Below, one piece after another: positions 57,449 to 64,000 of a DNA stretch of 64,000 bases. Numbering within the stretch: position 1 is the stretch's first letter; every line of letters starts with the position of its first letter. Made by a program: the position numbers and the translations under genes. Location of the stretch: positions 469,003-533,002 of the forward strand of contig JAHDXL010000001.1 of assembly GCA_023382935.1 (NCBI GenBank), in the 5' to 3' direction. The notes beneath the pieces are model-generated. The model was not told the DNA's origin. It worked only from the letters and a program-made list of their open reading frames with translations, and made no database searches. The stretch is from Phycisphaerales bacterium (GTDB lineage: Bacteria; Planctomycetota; Phycisphaerae; Phycisphaerales; UBA1924).

Positions 57449-58024
57449 TCACCCATTCAGTTCGTCGCGCAGGCGCGTGAGTTCGCGATCCAGGTCGATC
57501 GCGGGCAGGGTGTGGGGGTGGGCCGGCCGGGGAAACGTTGTGGGGTCATGGTCTTCCCCCGCGGCCACGGCTTGAGCCAGCCGCTGCTGTGCGCGGGCCG
57601 CGTTTCGGCGCGCCACCAGCGTGTGCGTGCTGCGGCGCGATTCTTCCAGCCGCCGGCGCAGGTCGCTCACGTGCATCTCCGCGGCGCGACATCGCGCGTC
57701 CAGTTCCTTCACCTGCGCCCCCGCGTCCTGCGAGGCCTGATAGACCCTTGCCCACTGCACCAGGTGATCGCGTGCAGCAGCCTCGTCGTGCGGCAGGGCC
57801 GCCCGCGCGCTCTCACGCATGCTCTGCGCGTGCGCATCCAGCCGCAGCGCTTCGGCGCGGCGACGATTGCGCTCACTCATCTGCGTGGACAACTCCGACA
57901 ACGCGGCGGCCAGTTGCGTTTCGAGCAACTGCTGCGCCTCGCGCAGGCGCTGCTCGACGCCTAGACTCGACTCAGGGCGATCCTCGCGCCCCAGACCCAT
58001 GATGATGTGTATGAGGCGCTTCAT
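57449..58024 (-). CDS. PspA/YjfJ-like coiled-coil protein
   Basis: 191 residues, nearly all helix with long coiled coils (QLLETQLAAALSELSTQMSE, VKELDARCRAAEMHVSDLRR). The start MKRLIHIIMGLG could be an amphipathic membrane-binding helix, as in PspA/IM30 proteins, which repair and protect the inner membrane. AGAGGA lies 7 nt before the ATG. The ATG overlaps the upstream YjfI-like gene stop (ATGA). In E. coli YjfI and YjfJ are a similar pair, which supports the call. Confidence 0.72.
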   Translation of the reverse strand: MKRLIHIIMGLGREDRPESSLGVEQRLREAQQLLETQLAAALSELSTQMSERNRRRAEALRLDAHAQSMRESARAALPHDEAAARDHLVQWARVYQASQDAGAQVKELDARCRAAEMHVSDLRRRLEESRRSTHTLVARRNAARAQQRLAQAVAAGEDHDPTTFPRPAHPHTLPAIDLDRELTRLRDELNG

Positions 58025-58470
58025 GGGATAGTCCTCTCGATCAACGCGCGGGCGAACAACACGTCGACCAACAGGAACTCGATGCAACTGAGCAGGTCGT
58101 CGCGATCTTCCGGGCCCATGTCTTGGAGTTTGCAGAAGTTGTTCAGCGTCACCGCCACGGTGCCGTCGGATCGTTCGACCAGCCGGAAACTCGAAGTGGA
58201 GATGCCGTTGCCCGAAGTAATCATGCGCCCGAGCAAATCGCCCGTGAGTTGGTGCGGGGGGACCGACAGGCAGGAGATCGTGAAGAACAGCACGCTGCCC
58301 TCCAGCGCCGCCAGCACCACCACGCCGCTCTCAGGCTCGACCACGCGGAGCAGGTTGTCGGCCACGGCGCTGACGTGATACCCGTCGTCGGCTAGCACCG
58401 CCGCGATTTCCTCGCAGCGGATCGGGCCGCGCGACCAACCGGCGCGATCTGCCGGAGAGGTCGTGTTCAC
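58021..58470 (-). CDS. YjfI-like (DUF2170) protein
   Basis: 149 residues, alpha-beta (EEIAAVLADDGYHVSAVADN, GVVVLAALEGSVLFFTISCL, RLVERSDGTVAVTLNNFCKL). This resembles DUF2170/YjfI, a partner of PspA homologues; the match is from memory. GTG at 58470 overlaps the preceding stop as GTGA, and its own stop overlaps the PspA-like start, so the three genes are coupled. Confidence 0.62.
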   Translation of the reverse strand: MNTTSPADRAGWSRGPIRCEEIAAVLADDGYHVSAVADNLLRVVEPESGVVVLAALEGSVLFFTISCLSVPPHQLTGDLLGRMITSGNGISTSSFRLVERSDGTVAVTLNNFCKLQDMGPEDRDDLLSCIEFLLVDVLFARALIERTIP

Positions 58471-58886
58471 TGCTCGCGCTCCGTCGGAAAGCGCAGCGGC
58501 CGCGGGCCCGAACAGCAGATCGGACGCCCTTCGTCCTCGCACCCGCACTTGGGCTTCCTGCGCGGCGGGGTGTACGAACTCATCAGCGCCCCCGCCACGA
58601 TCACCACAAAGGCCAGCAGCGGCACCATCGGCGGCAGATGCACGTTGTACCTGGGAAGCACTGCCAGACACAGGATGGCCAGCAGCGCCACGAGCACGAA
58701 CGCGACCACCAGCCGCCTGAGAATGGCCGAACTCTCTCCCGGGCCCTCGTCCTGTTCGCGCAGGCGACGACGCGCATCTTCGATGAGCATCGAGGGCTGG
58801 TCATCCAGCGGCGCGCCGGGCCTGGGATTCGGCAGGCCTGGGCCGATCAGCATGCGCCCCTCGAAATCGCGCGGCGTGTCGCTCAC
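58467..58886 (-). CDS. Two-helix membrane protein heading the PspA/YjfI operon
   Basis: 139 residues: cytosolic N-terminus, two transmembrane helices (LVVAFVLVALLAILCLAVLP and VPLLAFVVIVAGALMSSY), then a basic, Cys-containing tail (CGCEDEGRPICCSG). GTG start, 6 nt after TAAACT, no Shine-Dalgarno sequence. Possibly the membrane partner of the PspA-like protein. Function unknown. Confidence 0.62.
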   Translation of the reverse strand: MSDTPRDFEGRMLIGPGLPNPRPGAPLDDQPSMLIEDARRRLREQDEGPGESSAILRRLVVAFVLVALLAILCLAVLPRYNVHLPPMVPLLAFVVIVAGALMSSYTPPRRKPKCGCEDEGRPICCSGPRPLRFPTEREQ

Positions 58887-58892
58887 GTTTGT

Positions 58893-58898
58893 AGTTTA
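58893..58898 (-). promoter_or_regulatory. -10-like hexamer for the leaderless operon start at 58886
   Basis: On the minus strand TAAACT, the 6-nt spacer ACAAAC, then GTG. No Shine-Dalgarno sequence. Confidence 0.45.
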
Positions 58899-58939
58899 GG
58901 GATGCTGCTCGCCCGCTTTCGCAAGGACCGAGAACATAC

Positions 58940-60670
58940 CTACGGCCGGTCGAACTTCCATGTCGGCTCGAAGTCGAACTCGATCGGAAGCCCGAGCATC
59001 TGGGCGCGGATCATCTCCACTGGAATGGGGCCCTGCTGGAGAAGTGCGTCGTTGAACTCGCGCTGGCCCAGGCGTCCCTGCCCCACCACCTCGTCGCGCA
59101 GGGCGCGGACCTGGATCCCCCCGATCATGTACGCGACCTGATAGAGCGGGCTGTACATGCCGTTGATCGAGCGGCGGACCTCGCTGGTGGCGCTGGCGCG
59201 CTCGTGCCCGACTTGCGTGACCAGGAAGTCGATCCACTGTTCGGGACTCATTTGCCCGAGGTGAAACTGGAGGCTGGTGATGATGCGGGCGGCGCGGTGC
59301 GACCGCCAGAACAGCATGCCGACCCGGTCCTCGGGAGACCGGGCATAGCCCCGGTCCCAGAGTTCAAACTCCCAATAAAGCGCCCACCCCTCGACGAAGA
59401 AGGGAGTCTCGAAGGCACGCCGGTACGGGCGCACGCGGTCGTGCATGAAGCGCTGGAGGTGGTGCCCGGGAATCAACTCGTGTGGCACGACGAGGCGCGT
59501 GAAGTGACGGTTATTGCCGCGCATCGACATCAACTTGTCGGCGGTGTCCATCTCATCGGTGGCGTAGGAGACCATGACCACGGCATCGCCATAGGCGGCG
59601 AAGGGCCAAATGCGCTGGTCGTGGGTCGGGATCATCTGCGTGCGCCACAACTGTGCACACAGATCGGGCACCGTCACGAGTTCGTCGACAAAGTCGATCG
59701 CTTCCCGGGCCTGTCGGGTGACGTAGCCCGGCTGCTCACCCGGCGGGACATGCTGCTGCTTGACCTTTTCGATGGCGGCGCGGAAGTCGTCGCCCAGTCC
59801 CATCTCCAGCGCGGCCGCCCGCATCTCGGCCTGGCACCAGGCCAGTTCGCGCTGCCCGATGGCAATGAGTTCCTCGGGCGTGTAGGCGATCATCTCGCGG
59901 CGGAGTTCCTGCGCCAGTCGCTCGCGCCCGACCGGGTCGCCCACCAGCGGGTCGCCCGGCTCGCCCGGCTGGCCGGCCAGATCGGCGCGGAGGAAGTGGT
60001 GATAGTCGCGCAGGGCGTCGCGGGCGGCGGCGAGCGGCTTGTCCATCCACCACGCAAACTCAGGCACGAAGTCGCGGTAGTGCCGATTCCATCGCTCGAG
60101 TTTGTCCAGCGCATCCTCGCTGGCGGCCGCAGCACGCAAGGCCAGCGTGGGAGAAACCACGATCGAGGCTTCGCCGGCCGTGTCTCCCGGGCGAATGATG
60201 CGGGCGCGGACCTGGCGGATCTGCTCGGGAATGTCGGAGAAATGGCCGGCCAGCGCGGACGGATCGAGCGGGGCCATCTCGGAGCGTGCGGCCTCGATCT
60301 GCTCGATCAGCGGCAGATGTGGAAGCAGCGGGCGCATTTCCTCGAGGCGCGTCCGGTCGAGTGCGATCGAAGCCAGGGAATCTTCAAGCAGGGAGCGCAG
60401 CAGAACAGCGTCGGCCCGGGCAGTCGCGTCAAGCGAGTCGAAGGGAACGGCGCTGAGTTCGGCCAGTCGCCGGCGTGCCAGTTGCTCCTGAGCGTCGAAG
60501 CGCGCGCCCGACCAGCGCAGGTCAAAGAACGTGCGCACGGACTGGTCATCGGCCTGATACTGTCGCACAAGGGGGGCCAGCGAAGAATCGGGCGAGAGTT
60601 CCTGGGCGCACGCGGGCGCGCATGACAGCACGATCGCCAGCAGCGCGACGGACCAGTGCGGGCGTTTCAT
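58940..60670 (-). CDS. Exported DUF885 metallopeptidase-like protein
   Basis: 576 residues with a signal peptide of about 22 (cleavage after APACA). DUF885 proteins are zinc-peptidase-like; here VVPHELIPGHHLQRFMHD near 405 carries HExxxGHH, and FFVEGWALYWEFELWDRG near 440 the following Glu. Likely a periplasmic peptidase of unknown substrate. ATG overlaps the stop of the M24 peptidase gene by 4 bp, so both are coexpressed. Confidence 0.85.
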   Translation of the reverse strand: MKRPHWSVALLAIVLSCAPACAQELSPDSSLAPLVRQYQADDQSVRTFFDLRWSGARFDAQEQLARRRLAELSAVPFDSLDATARADAVLLRSLLEDSLASIALDRTRLEEMRPLLPHLPLIEQIEAARSEMAPLDPSALAGHFSDIPEQIRQVRARIIRPGDTAGEASIVVSPTLALRAAAASEDALDKLERWNRHYRDFVPEFAWWMDKPLAAARDALRDYHHFLRADLAGQPGEPGDPLVGDPVGRERLAQELRREMIAYTPEELIAIGQRELAWCQAEMRAAALEMGLGDDFRAAIEKVKQQHVPPGEQPGYVTRQAREAIDFVDELVTVPDLCAQLWRTQMIPTHDQRIWPFAAYGDAVVMVSYATDEMDTADKLMSMRGNNRHFTRLVVPHELIPGHHLQRFMHDRVRPYRRAFETPFFVEGWALYWEFELWDRGYARSPEDRVGMLFWRSHRAARIITSLQFHLGQMSPEQWIDFLVTQVGHERASATSEVRRSINGMYSPLYQVAYMIGGIQVRALRDEVVGQGRLGQREFNDALLQQGPIPVEMIRAQMLGLPIEFDFEPTWKFDRP

Positions 60671-61809
60671 GACCAGTCGAGTCCTTCGTGCAGGCGGTTG
60701 AGGTTGAGGTACCCGGTCTCGGTGACGATGACCATGTCTTCGACGCGGACGCCGCCGAGGCGACGGTGGTACAGCCCCGGCTCGATGGTCAGGCAGTCGC
60801 CGACGACGAGGGGGATTCCGCCGGTGTCGAGCAGGGGTGGCTCGTGGACCTCAAGCCCGACGCCATGGCCGAGTCCGTGCTGCATGGAGCAGTAGTCGGG
60901 CGAGGAGTCAGGCCCGGGCAACCCGCGGTCCCAGCCGTGCCTGCGGATGACGTTGATGCAGGTCTGGTAGAGCGCATCGCCGGTGACGCCGGGGCGGGTG
61001 GCGTCGATCGAGGCCTTCTTGGCTTCGCAGACGGCCTTGTGCATGCGGACGATTTCGTCGGGGGCGCGGCCGTGGACGACGGTGCGGGTGCAGTCGCCGT
61101 TGTAGCGGGTCTTTCGGTTCTGGGGGAAGATGTCGACGATGATGGGTTGCCCGGTGCGCAGCAGGCCGGAGCCGTGGTTGTGGCAGTCGCCGCCGTCGGC
61201 GCCGCCGGCGACGATGTTGCCGGGGGTGGTGTAGTTGTGTTTGAGGAAGAAGATATCGATTTCGGAGTTGACCCGTTCGCTGGTCAGTTCGGCGCCGTCG
61301 TGCATGAGGACGCCGTCGGCGCGGGGCTTGGCGTGGGCGATCATGGTGCAGGCCATTTCCATGGCACGCTCGGTCATGGCCTGCGCTTCGCGGAGCCACT
61401 CGACTTCCTGAGCGTCCTTGGCGCGGCGCGACTTGGTGCCTAGGTCTGGGTCGTAGACCACCTCGATGCCGGCCCGGCGCATGTGTTCGGCATAGACCAG
61501 TTGCAGAGTCGCGTCGGAGCGGACGCGGGTGACGCCGTGCTTCTTGAGCAGTTCGACCAGCGCCTGGGCTGTCTCGGTGGGGCGATCGGTCGACAGGCCT
61601 CCCTTGGGCGCGTGCTCCTGCGGACAGGTGACTTCGTCGGCCCGGGCGTACTTGCGGGCGCGCTCCATCTCGATGTTGCGGCACATGAAGATGGATCGGC
61701 CGTCCTCAAGCGTGACGATCGCGGTGGGATCGCCGACGTTGAAGCGGACGCGGTGGTAGAGGGTGAGGTTGTTGGCGGGCGCGCCGGCCATGACGGTTGC
61801 GGTGGTCAT
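60667..61809 (-). CDS. M24-family aminopeptidase (Xaa-Pro type)
   Basis: 380 residues. The N-terminal creatinase-like domain (about 1-140) is followed by the pita-bread domain with metal ligands in IIVDIFPQNRKTRYNGDCTR (two Asp), HGLGHGVGLEVHE (His), LTIEPGLY (Glu) and GVRVEDMVIV (Glu). Cleaves N-terminal residues before proline. Cytosolic. TAAACT lies 5 nt before the ATG and no Shine-Dalgarno sequence is seen. Confidence 0.88.
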   Translation of the reverse strand: MTTATVMAGAPANNLTLYHRVRFNVGDPTAIVTLEDGRSIFMCRNIEMERARKYARADEVTCPQEHAPKGGLSTDRPTETAQALVELLKKHGVTRVRSDATLQLVYAEHMRRAGIEVVYDPDLGTKSRRAKDAQEVEWLREAQAMTERAMEMACTMIAHAKPRADGVLMHDGAELTSERVNSEIDIFFLKHNYTTPGNIVAGGADGGDCHNHGSGLLRTGQPIIVDIFPQNRKTRYNGDCTRTVVHGRAPDEIVRMHKAVCEAKKASIDATRPGVTGDALYQTCINVIRRHGWDRGLPGPDSSPDYCSMQHGLGHGVGLEVHEPPLLDTGGIPLVVGDCLTIEPGLYHRRLGGVRVEDMVIVTETGYLNLNRLHEGLDWS

Positions 61810-61814
61810 GGCGA

Positions 61815-61820
61815 AGTTTA
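61815..61820 (-). promoter_or_regulatory. -10-like hexamer for the M24 peptidase gene
   Basis: TAAACT on the minus strand, followed by a 5-nt spacer (TCGCC) and the ATG at 61809. Confidence 0.4.
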
Positions 61821-62033
61821 GGGCAGAGGCAAAGCCGCCAGATGGTCCTGGCTCAGTCGGCCCTCCGAACCGATGCGCGGGTGGACACAGCGTGCGTGGC
61901 GAGAATCATGGAACGCAAGGGGAGAAGGCAGAACAACGCGGGCCCTTCATCCGCCTCGACGCGGCGCATGCAACCTACTTTCCGCCCGGGTGGGGAGAAG
62001 GATGAAGGCCGCTCTCTCACGGTCGCGGCTCGT

Positions 62034-63068
62034 TCAGATGACTTGGGGCGGTTCGATTTTCGCCGTCGCGCCAGTCGCCATGGCCGTCATCACGTCGAGC
62101 ACGTGCAGCGCCAGGGCGCCGCTGGCGCGGTGCGGGCGGTTCTCGGCGATGGCGACGGCCATGTCTTCGACGCCGAAGCCGCGTGCGTTGTGCGCAGGAG
62201 CGTCGACCAGCGGGGCGTCGGACCAGTCCTGGTCGCCGGGCCTGAAGATGGAGACCGGGCCGCCGAAGCCGTTGGGGTCGGGCACGGCCAGCGCGCCCTC
62301 GGTACCCCAGACCTCGATGTTGGCGCATCGCGAGCGATGCACGTCAAAGGAGAGCGTCGCGCTGACGCTGGCGCCCGAGGCGAACTCGAGGATGCCGACA
62401 CAATGCGTGGCGACTTCGACGTCGATGGTCTGCCCGCGCCTGGGCGCGCTGGTGATGGTGCGCTGCGGGCGTGTCATGCGGGCGACGCTGCGCACGCCGG
62501 CGACCGGCCCGAGAATGGTTACCAGCGCGGTGATGTAGTAGGGCCCCATGTCGAGCACAGGCCCGCCACCTTTCTTGTAGTAGAAGGCCGGATCGGGGTG
62601 CCACGATTCGTGCCCCGGACAAAGCATGAAGGCCAGTCCGCCGACGGGCTTGCCGATGGCGCCGTCGGCCACGAGTTTACGGCTGGTCTGGATGCCCGCG
62701 CCCAGCACCGTGTCGGGCGCGCAGCCGACACGGACACCTTTGCGCCGGGCCAGTTCGAGCAGGTTTCGGGCGCCGGCGGGATCAATGCACAGGGGCTTTT
62801 CGTTGTAGACGTGCTTGCCGGCCTCGACGGCGCGGCGGGCCAGCGACTCGTGCGCATCGGGCGTAGTGAGATTGAGCACAATGTCAACGTCGCGCGCGTC
62901 GATGAGTTCATCGACGGTGAGCGCGCGCCCGCCGTACTTGGCGGCGGCAGCCTTGGCGCGGGAGGCGTCGAGGTCGGCCATCGCCGCCACACGCACGCGA
63001 CGGGACTTGGTGAGGTTTTCGAGGTAGATGCCAGAGATGGCGCCGCAGCCGATGATGCCGATGTTCAT
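62034..63068 (-). CDS. Gfo/Idh/MocA-family oxidoreductase
   Basis: 344 residues. NAD-binding start MNIGIIGCGAISGIYLENLT, conserved Lys in HVYNEKPLCIDP near 97, and the substrate domain with YYKKGGGPVLDMGPYYITAL near 165. Planctomycetes have many such enzymes, acting on sugars, inositols or their derivatives; the substrate here cannot be read. TACGAT lies 6 nt before the ATG, suggesting a leaderless message. 224 bp downstream to the M24 start show no gene. Confidence 0.88.
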   Translation of the reverse strand: MNIGIIGCGAISGIYLENLTKSRRVRVAAMADLDASRAKAAAAKYGGRALTVDELIDARDVDIVLNLTTPDAHESLARRAVEAGKHVYNEKPLCIDPAGARNLLELARRKGVRVGCAPDTVLGAGIQTSRKLVADGAIGKPVGGLAFMLCPGHESWHPDPAFYYKKGGGPVLDMGPYYITALVTILGPVAGVRSVARMTRPQRTITSAPRRGQTIDVEVATHCVGILEFASGASVSATLSFDVHRSRCANIEVWGTEGALAVPDPNGFGGPVSIFRPGDQDWSDAPLVDAPAHNARGFGVEDMAVAIAENRPHRASGALALHVLDVMTAMATGATAKIEPPQVI

Positions 63069-63074
63069 GTCCGA

Positions 63075-63080
63075 ATCGTA
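63075..63080 (-). promoter_or_regulatory. -10-like hexamer for the leaderless oxidoreductase
   Basis: TACGAT on the minus strand, the 6-nt spacer TCGGAC, then the ATG at 63068. Confidence 0.45.
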
Positions 63081-63161
63081 GGTGGCGAGCAGCCTTGGGA
63101 GCGACGCACAGGGTGCCGAGTATCCTGCTTCTTCGGGTCCATCCCTCTATGCTTGGCCTCC

Positions 63162-63935
63162 ATGCGAGCACTGCTGATCTTGATGTGCCTGGTGCTGGGC
63201 GCGTGTTCATCATCGCCGACGGGGCGCGCCGGGCGCGAGGTCGGGGTGGGCGCCCAGGTTGCGGTGGCGCGGTCGGACTGGCGAACGATCGGCACCAGCG
63301 TGCTGGGCGCGCCGATCGAGGCCGCGGAGTTCGGCTCAGGCCCGCCGCGCGTGCTCATCGTCGGCGGGATTCACGGAGACGAGAGGGAGGCGGCGCCGGC
63401 GGTCGAGGCGTTGCGGCGTCACCTCGTGATCTTCCCGCCACGGGCGCGGGTGGTGCTCATTCGAGACCTGAACCCCGACGGGACCAAGGCCGGCACGCGC
63501 GGCAACGCGCATGGGGTCGATCTCAACCGCAACTGGCCGGCACGGTCATTCCAAGCGAGCCTTGCGCACGGCAGCGCCGCGCTGAGCGAGCCGGAGGCGC
63601 GCGTGCTGCATGAACAGATCGAGGCATTTGACCCGCACTTGATGATCGTGCTCCATTCGGCGCGGGGGGGGCCTTTCGTGAACTTCGACGGGCCGGCGAT
63701 GGAATTGGCTCATCGCTTCGCCGCGGCCGCGCGGGTGAGCGACCATCGCTGGCACGTTCGCCCGGAGATGGGCTACGCCACACCGGGGTCGCTGGGTTCC
63801 TACATCGGGGTGGATCGGGGGATTCCGGTCCTGACGATCGAGTTTGCGCGCGGGCACGAGGCGGGGCCGGCGATGTTGGCGCTGATGGACGGAGTCACGG
63901 CCACGCTGGAGGGAGCAGCGGGACTGGCCAAGTAA
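63162..63935 (+). CDS. Lipoprotein M14-type zinc carboxypeptidase (MpaA-like)
   Basis: 257 residues. Lipoprotein signal with lipobox LVLGAC (Cys near 15). Zinc ligands: His and Glu in VGGIHGDERE near 65, and a later His in LMIVLHSARGG; DLNRNWPARSF is the substrate-binding NR motif; the catalytic Glu is in VLTIEFARG near 228. MpaA-type enzymes trim murein peptides. A TATGCT box lies 8 nt before the ATG. Confidence 0.85.
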   Translation: MRALLILMCLVLGACSSSPTGRAGREVGVGAQVAVARSDWRTIGTSVLGAPIEAAEFGSGPPRVLIVGGIHGDEREAAPAVEALRRHLVIFPPRARVVLIRDLNPDGTKAGTRGNAHGVDLNRNWPARSFQASLAHGSAALSEPEARVLHEQIEAFDPHLMIVLHSARGGPFVNFDGPAMELAHRFAAAARVSDHRWHVRPEMGYATPGSLGSYIGVDRGIPVLTIEFARGHEAGPAMLALMDGVTATLEGAAGLAK

Positions 63936-63999
63936 CCGATGGGTGCCGAGCGCGCGATCGGGCGAGTTCCTCGTTGATGAGAGCGAGCGCTTCCTCACG
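63895..63999 (-). CDS. Possible C-terminus of a minus-strand gene (partial)
   Basis: A frame entering from the window end reads REEALALINEELARSRARHP and ends in TGA at 63895-63897, overlapping the last 13 codons of the carboxypeptidase gene. The helical charged composition looks protein-like, but too little is visible to identify it. Confidence 0.3.
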   Translation of the reverse strand, partial: REEALALINEELARSRARHPSVTWPVPLLPPAWP

Positions 64000-64000
64000 C

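Noticed and set aside
1-64000. tRNA, rRNA and CRISPR genes
   Set aside because: I looked for T-loop (GGTTCGA-type) contexts and regularly spaced repeats on both strands and found only matches inside coding sequence; a covariance-model scan would be decisive.

Overview
The window is high-GC bacterial chromosome, densely coded on both strands, with no rRNA, tRNA or CRISPR array that I could find. Several features point to a planctomycete, most likely Phycisphaerae: a Minf_1886-type protein (35674-36111, a family I know from planctomycetes and Verrucomicrobia), exported proteins ending in a PAP-type sorting tail with an Arg cluster (7298-8011), a secreted propeller with a C-terminal dockerin-like 'DGxxNFFDVxxFL' pair (55188-56489), a divergent ECF sigma/Ser-Thr kinase pair (52213-55101), and many CxxC zinc-ribbon membrane proteins. 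The lineage call is from family knowledge, not from a search.

Layout. 1-8011 holds housekeeping genes (citrate synthase, rhomboid protease, trpF, dut, a CapD-type sugar dehydratase) and two exported proteins. 8031-12850 is a phage-derived cassette: a complete terminase large subunit, a small ORF, an ABC-type ATPase fused to a GNAT domain and a helix-turn-helix protein on the minus strand, divergent from a LexA/CI-like repressor with an apparent self-cleavage apparatus. No portal, capsid, tail or integrase gene is present. 12950-22148 returns to core genes: metG, an exported S74-chaperone protein, a GT2/LAB_N/zinc-ribbon operon, ferredoxin, SpoIIE phosphatase, DUF192, gluQ and pterin dehydratase. 

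22170-26163 is the most disturbed stretch. A GNAT acetyltransferase gene is split into a 5' part (22170-about 22301) and a 3' part (about 25765-26163) by about 3.5 kb of foreign DNA. That DNA carries fragments of an SMC-like ATPase, a HerA/FtsK-like ATPase, a CsrA-like protein and a UvrD-type helicase. Frameshifts, an in-frame stop and truncations are concentrated in it, while neighbouring genes are intact.

26268-31387 is a minus-strand signalling operon (ECF sigma, anti-sigma, exported TPR protein, GAF/SpoIIE phosphatase). 31669-37593 holds mostly uncharacterised lineage proteins around a 3-methyladenine DNA glycosylase. 37736-49857 contains comM, an aldehyde dehydrogenase, ftsK, a Met-rich exported protein, folP, trxA, a Gfo/Idh oxidoreductase and an S1 protein. 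49844-64000 contains membrane zinc-ribbon proteins, the kinase/sigma pair, the dockerin-tailed propeller, a PspA/YjfI-type envelope-stress operon and three peptidase-like genes.

Two window-wide regulatory patterns stand out. First, at least eight genes have a TAnnnT hexamer ending exactly 6 nt before an ATG, GTG or TTG start and no Shine-Dalgarno sequence, which suggests leaderless transcripts. Second, a short hairpin with arms AGCAACCTT(C)G and loop AAGA/TCTT occurs three times between genes.
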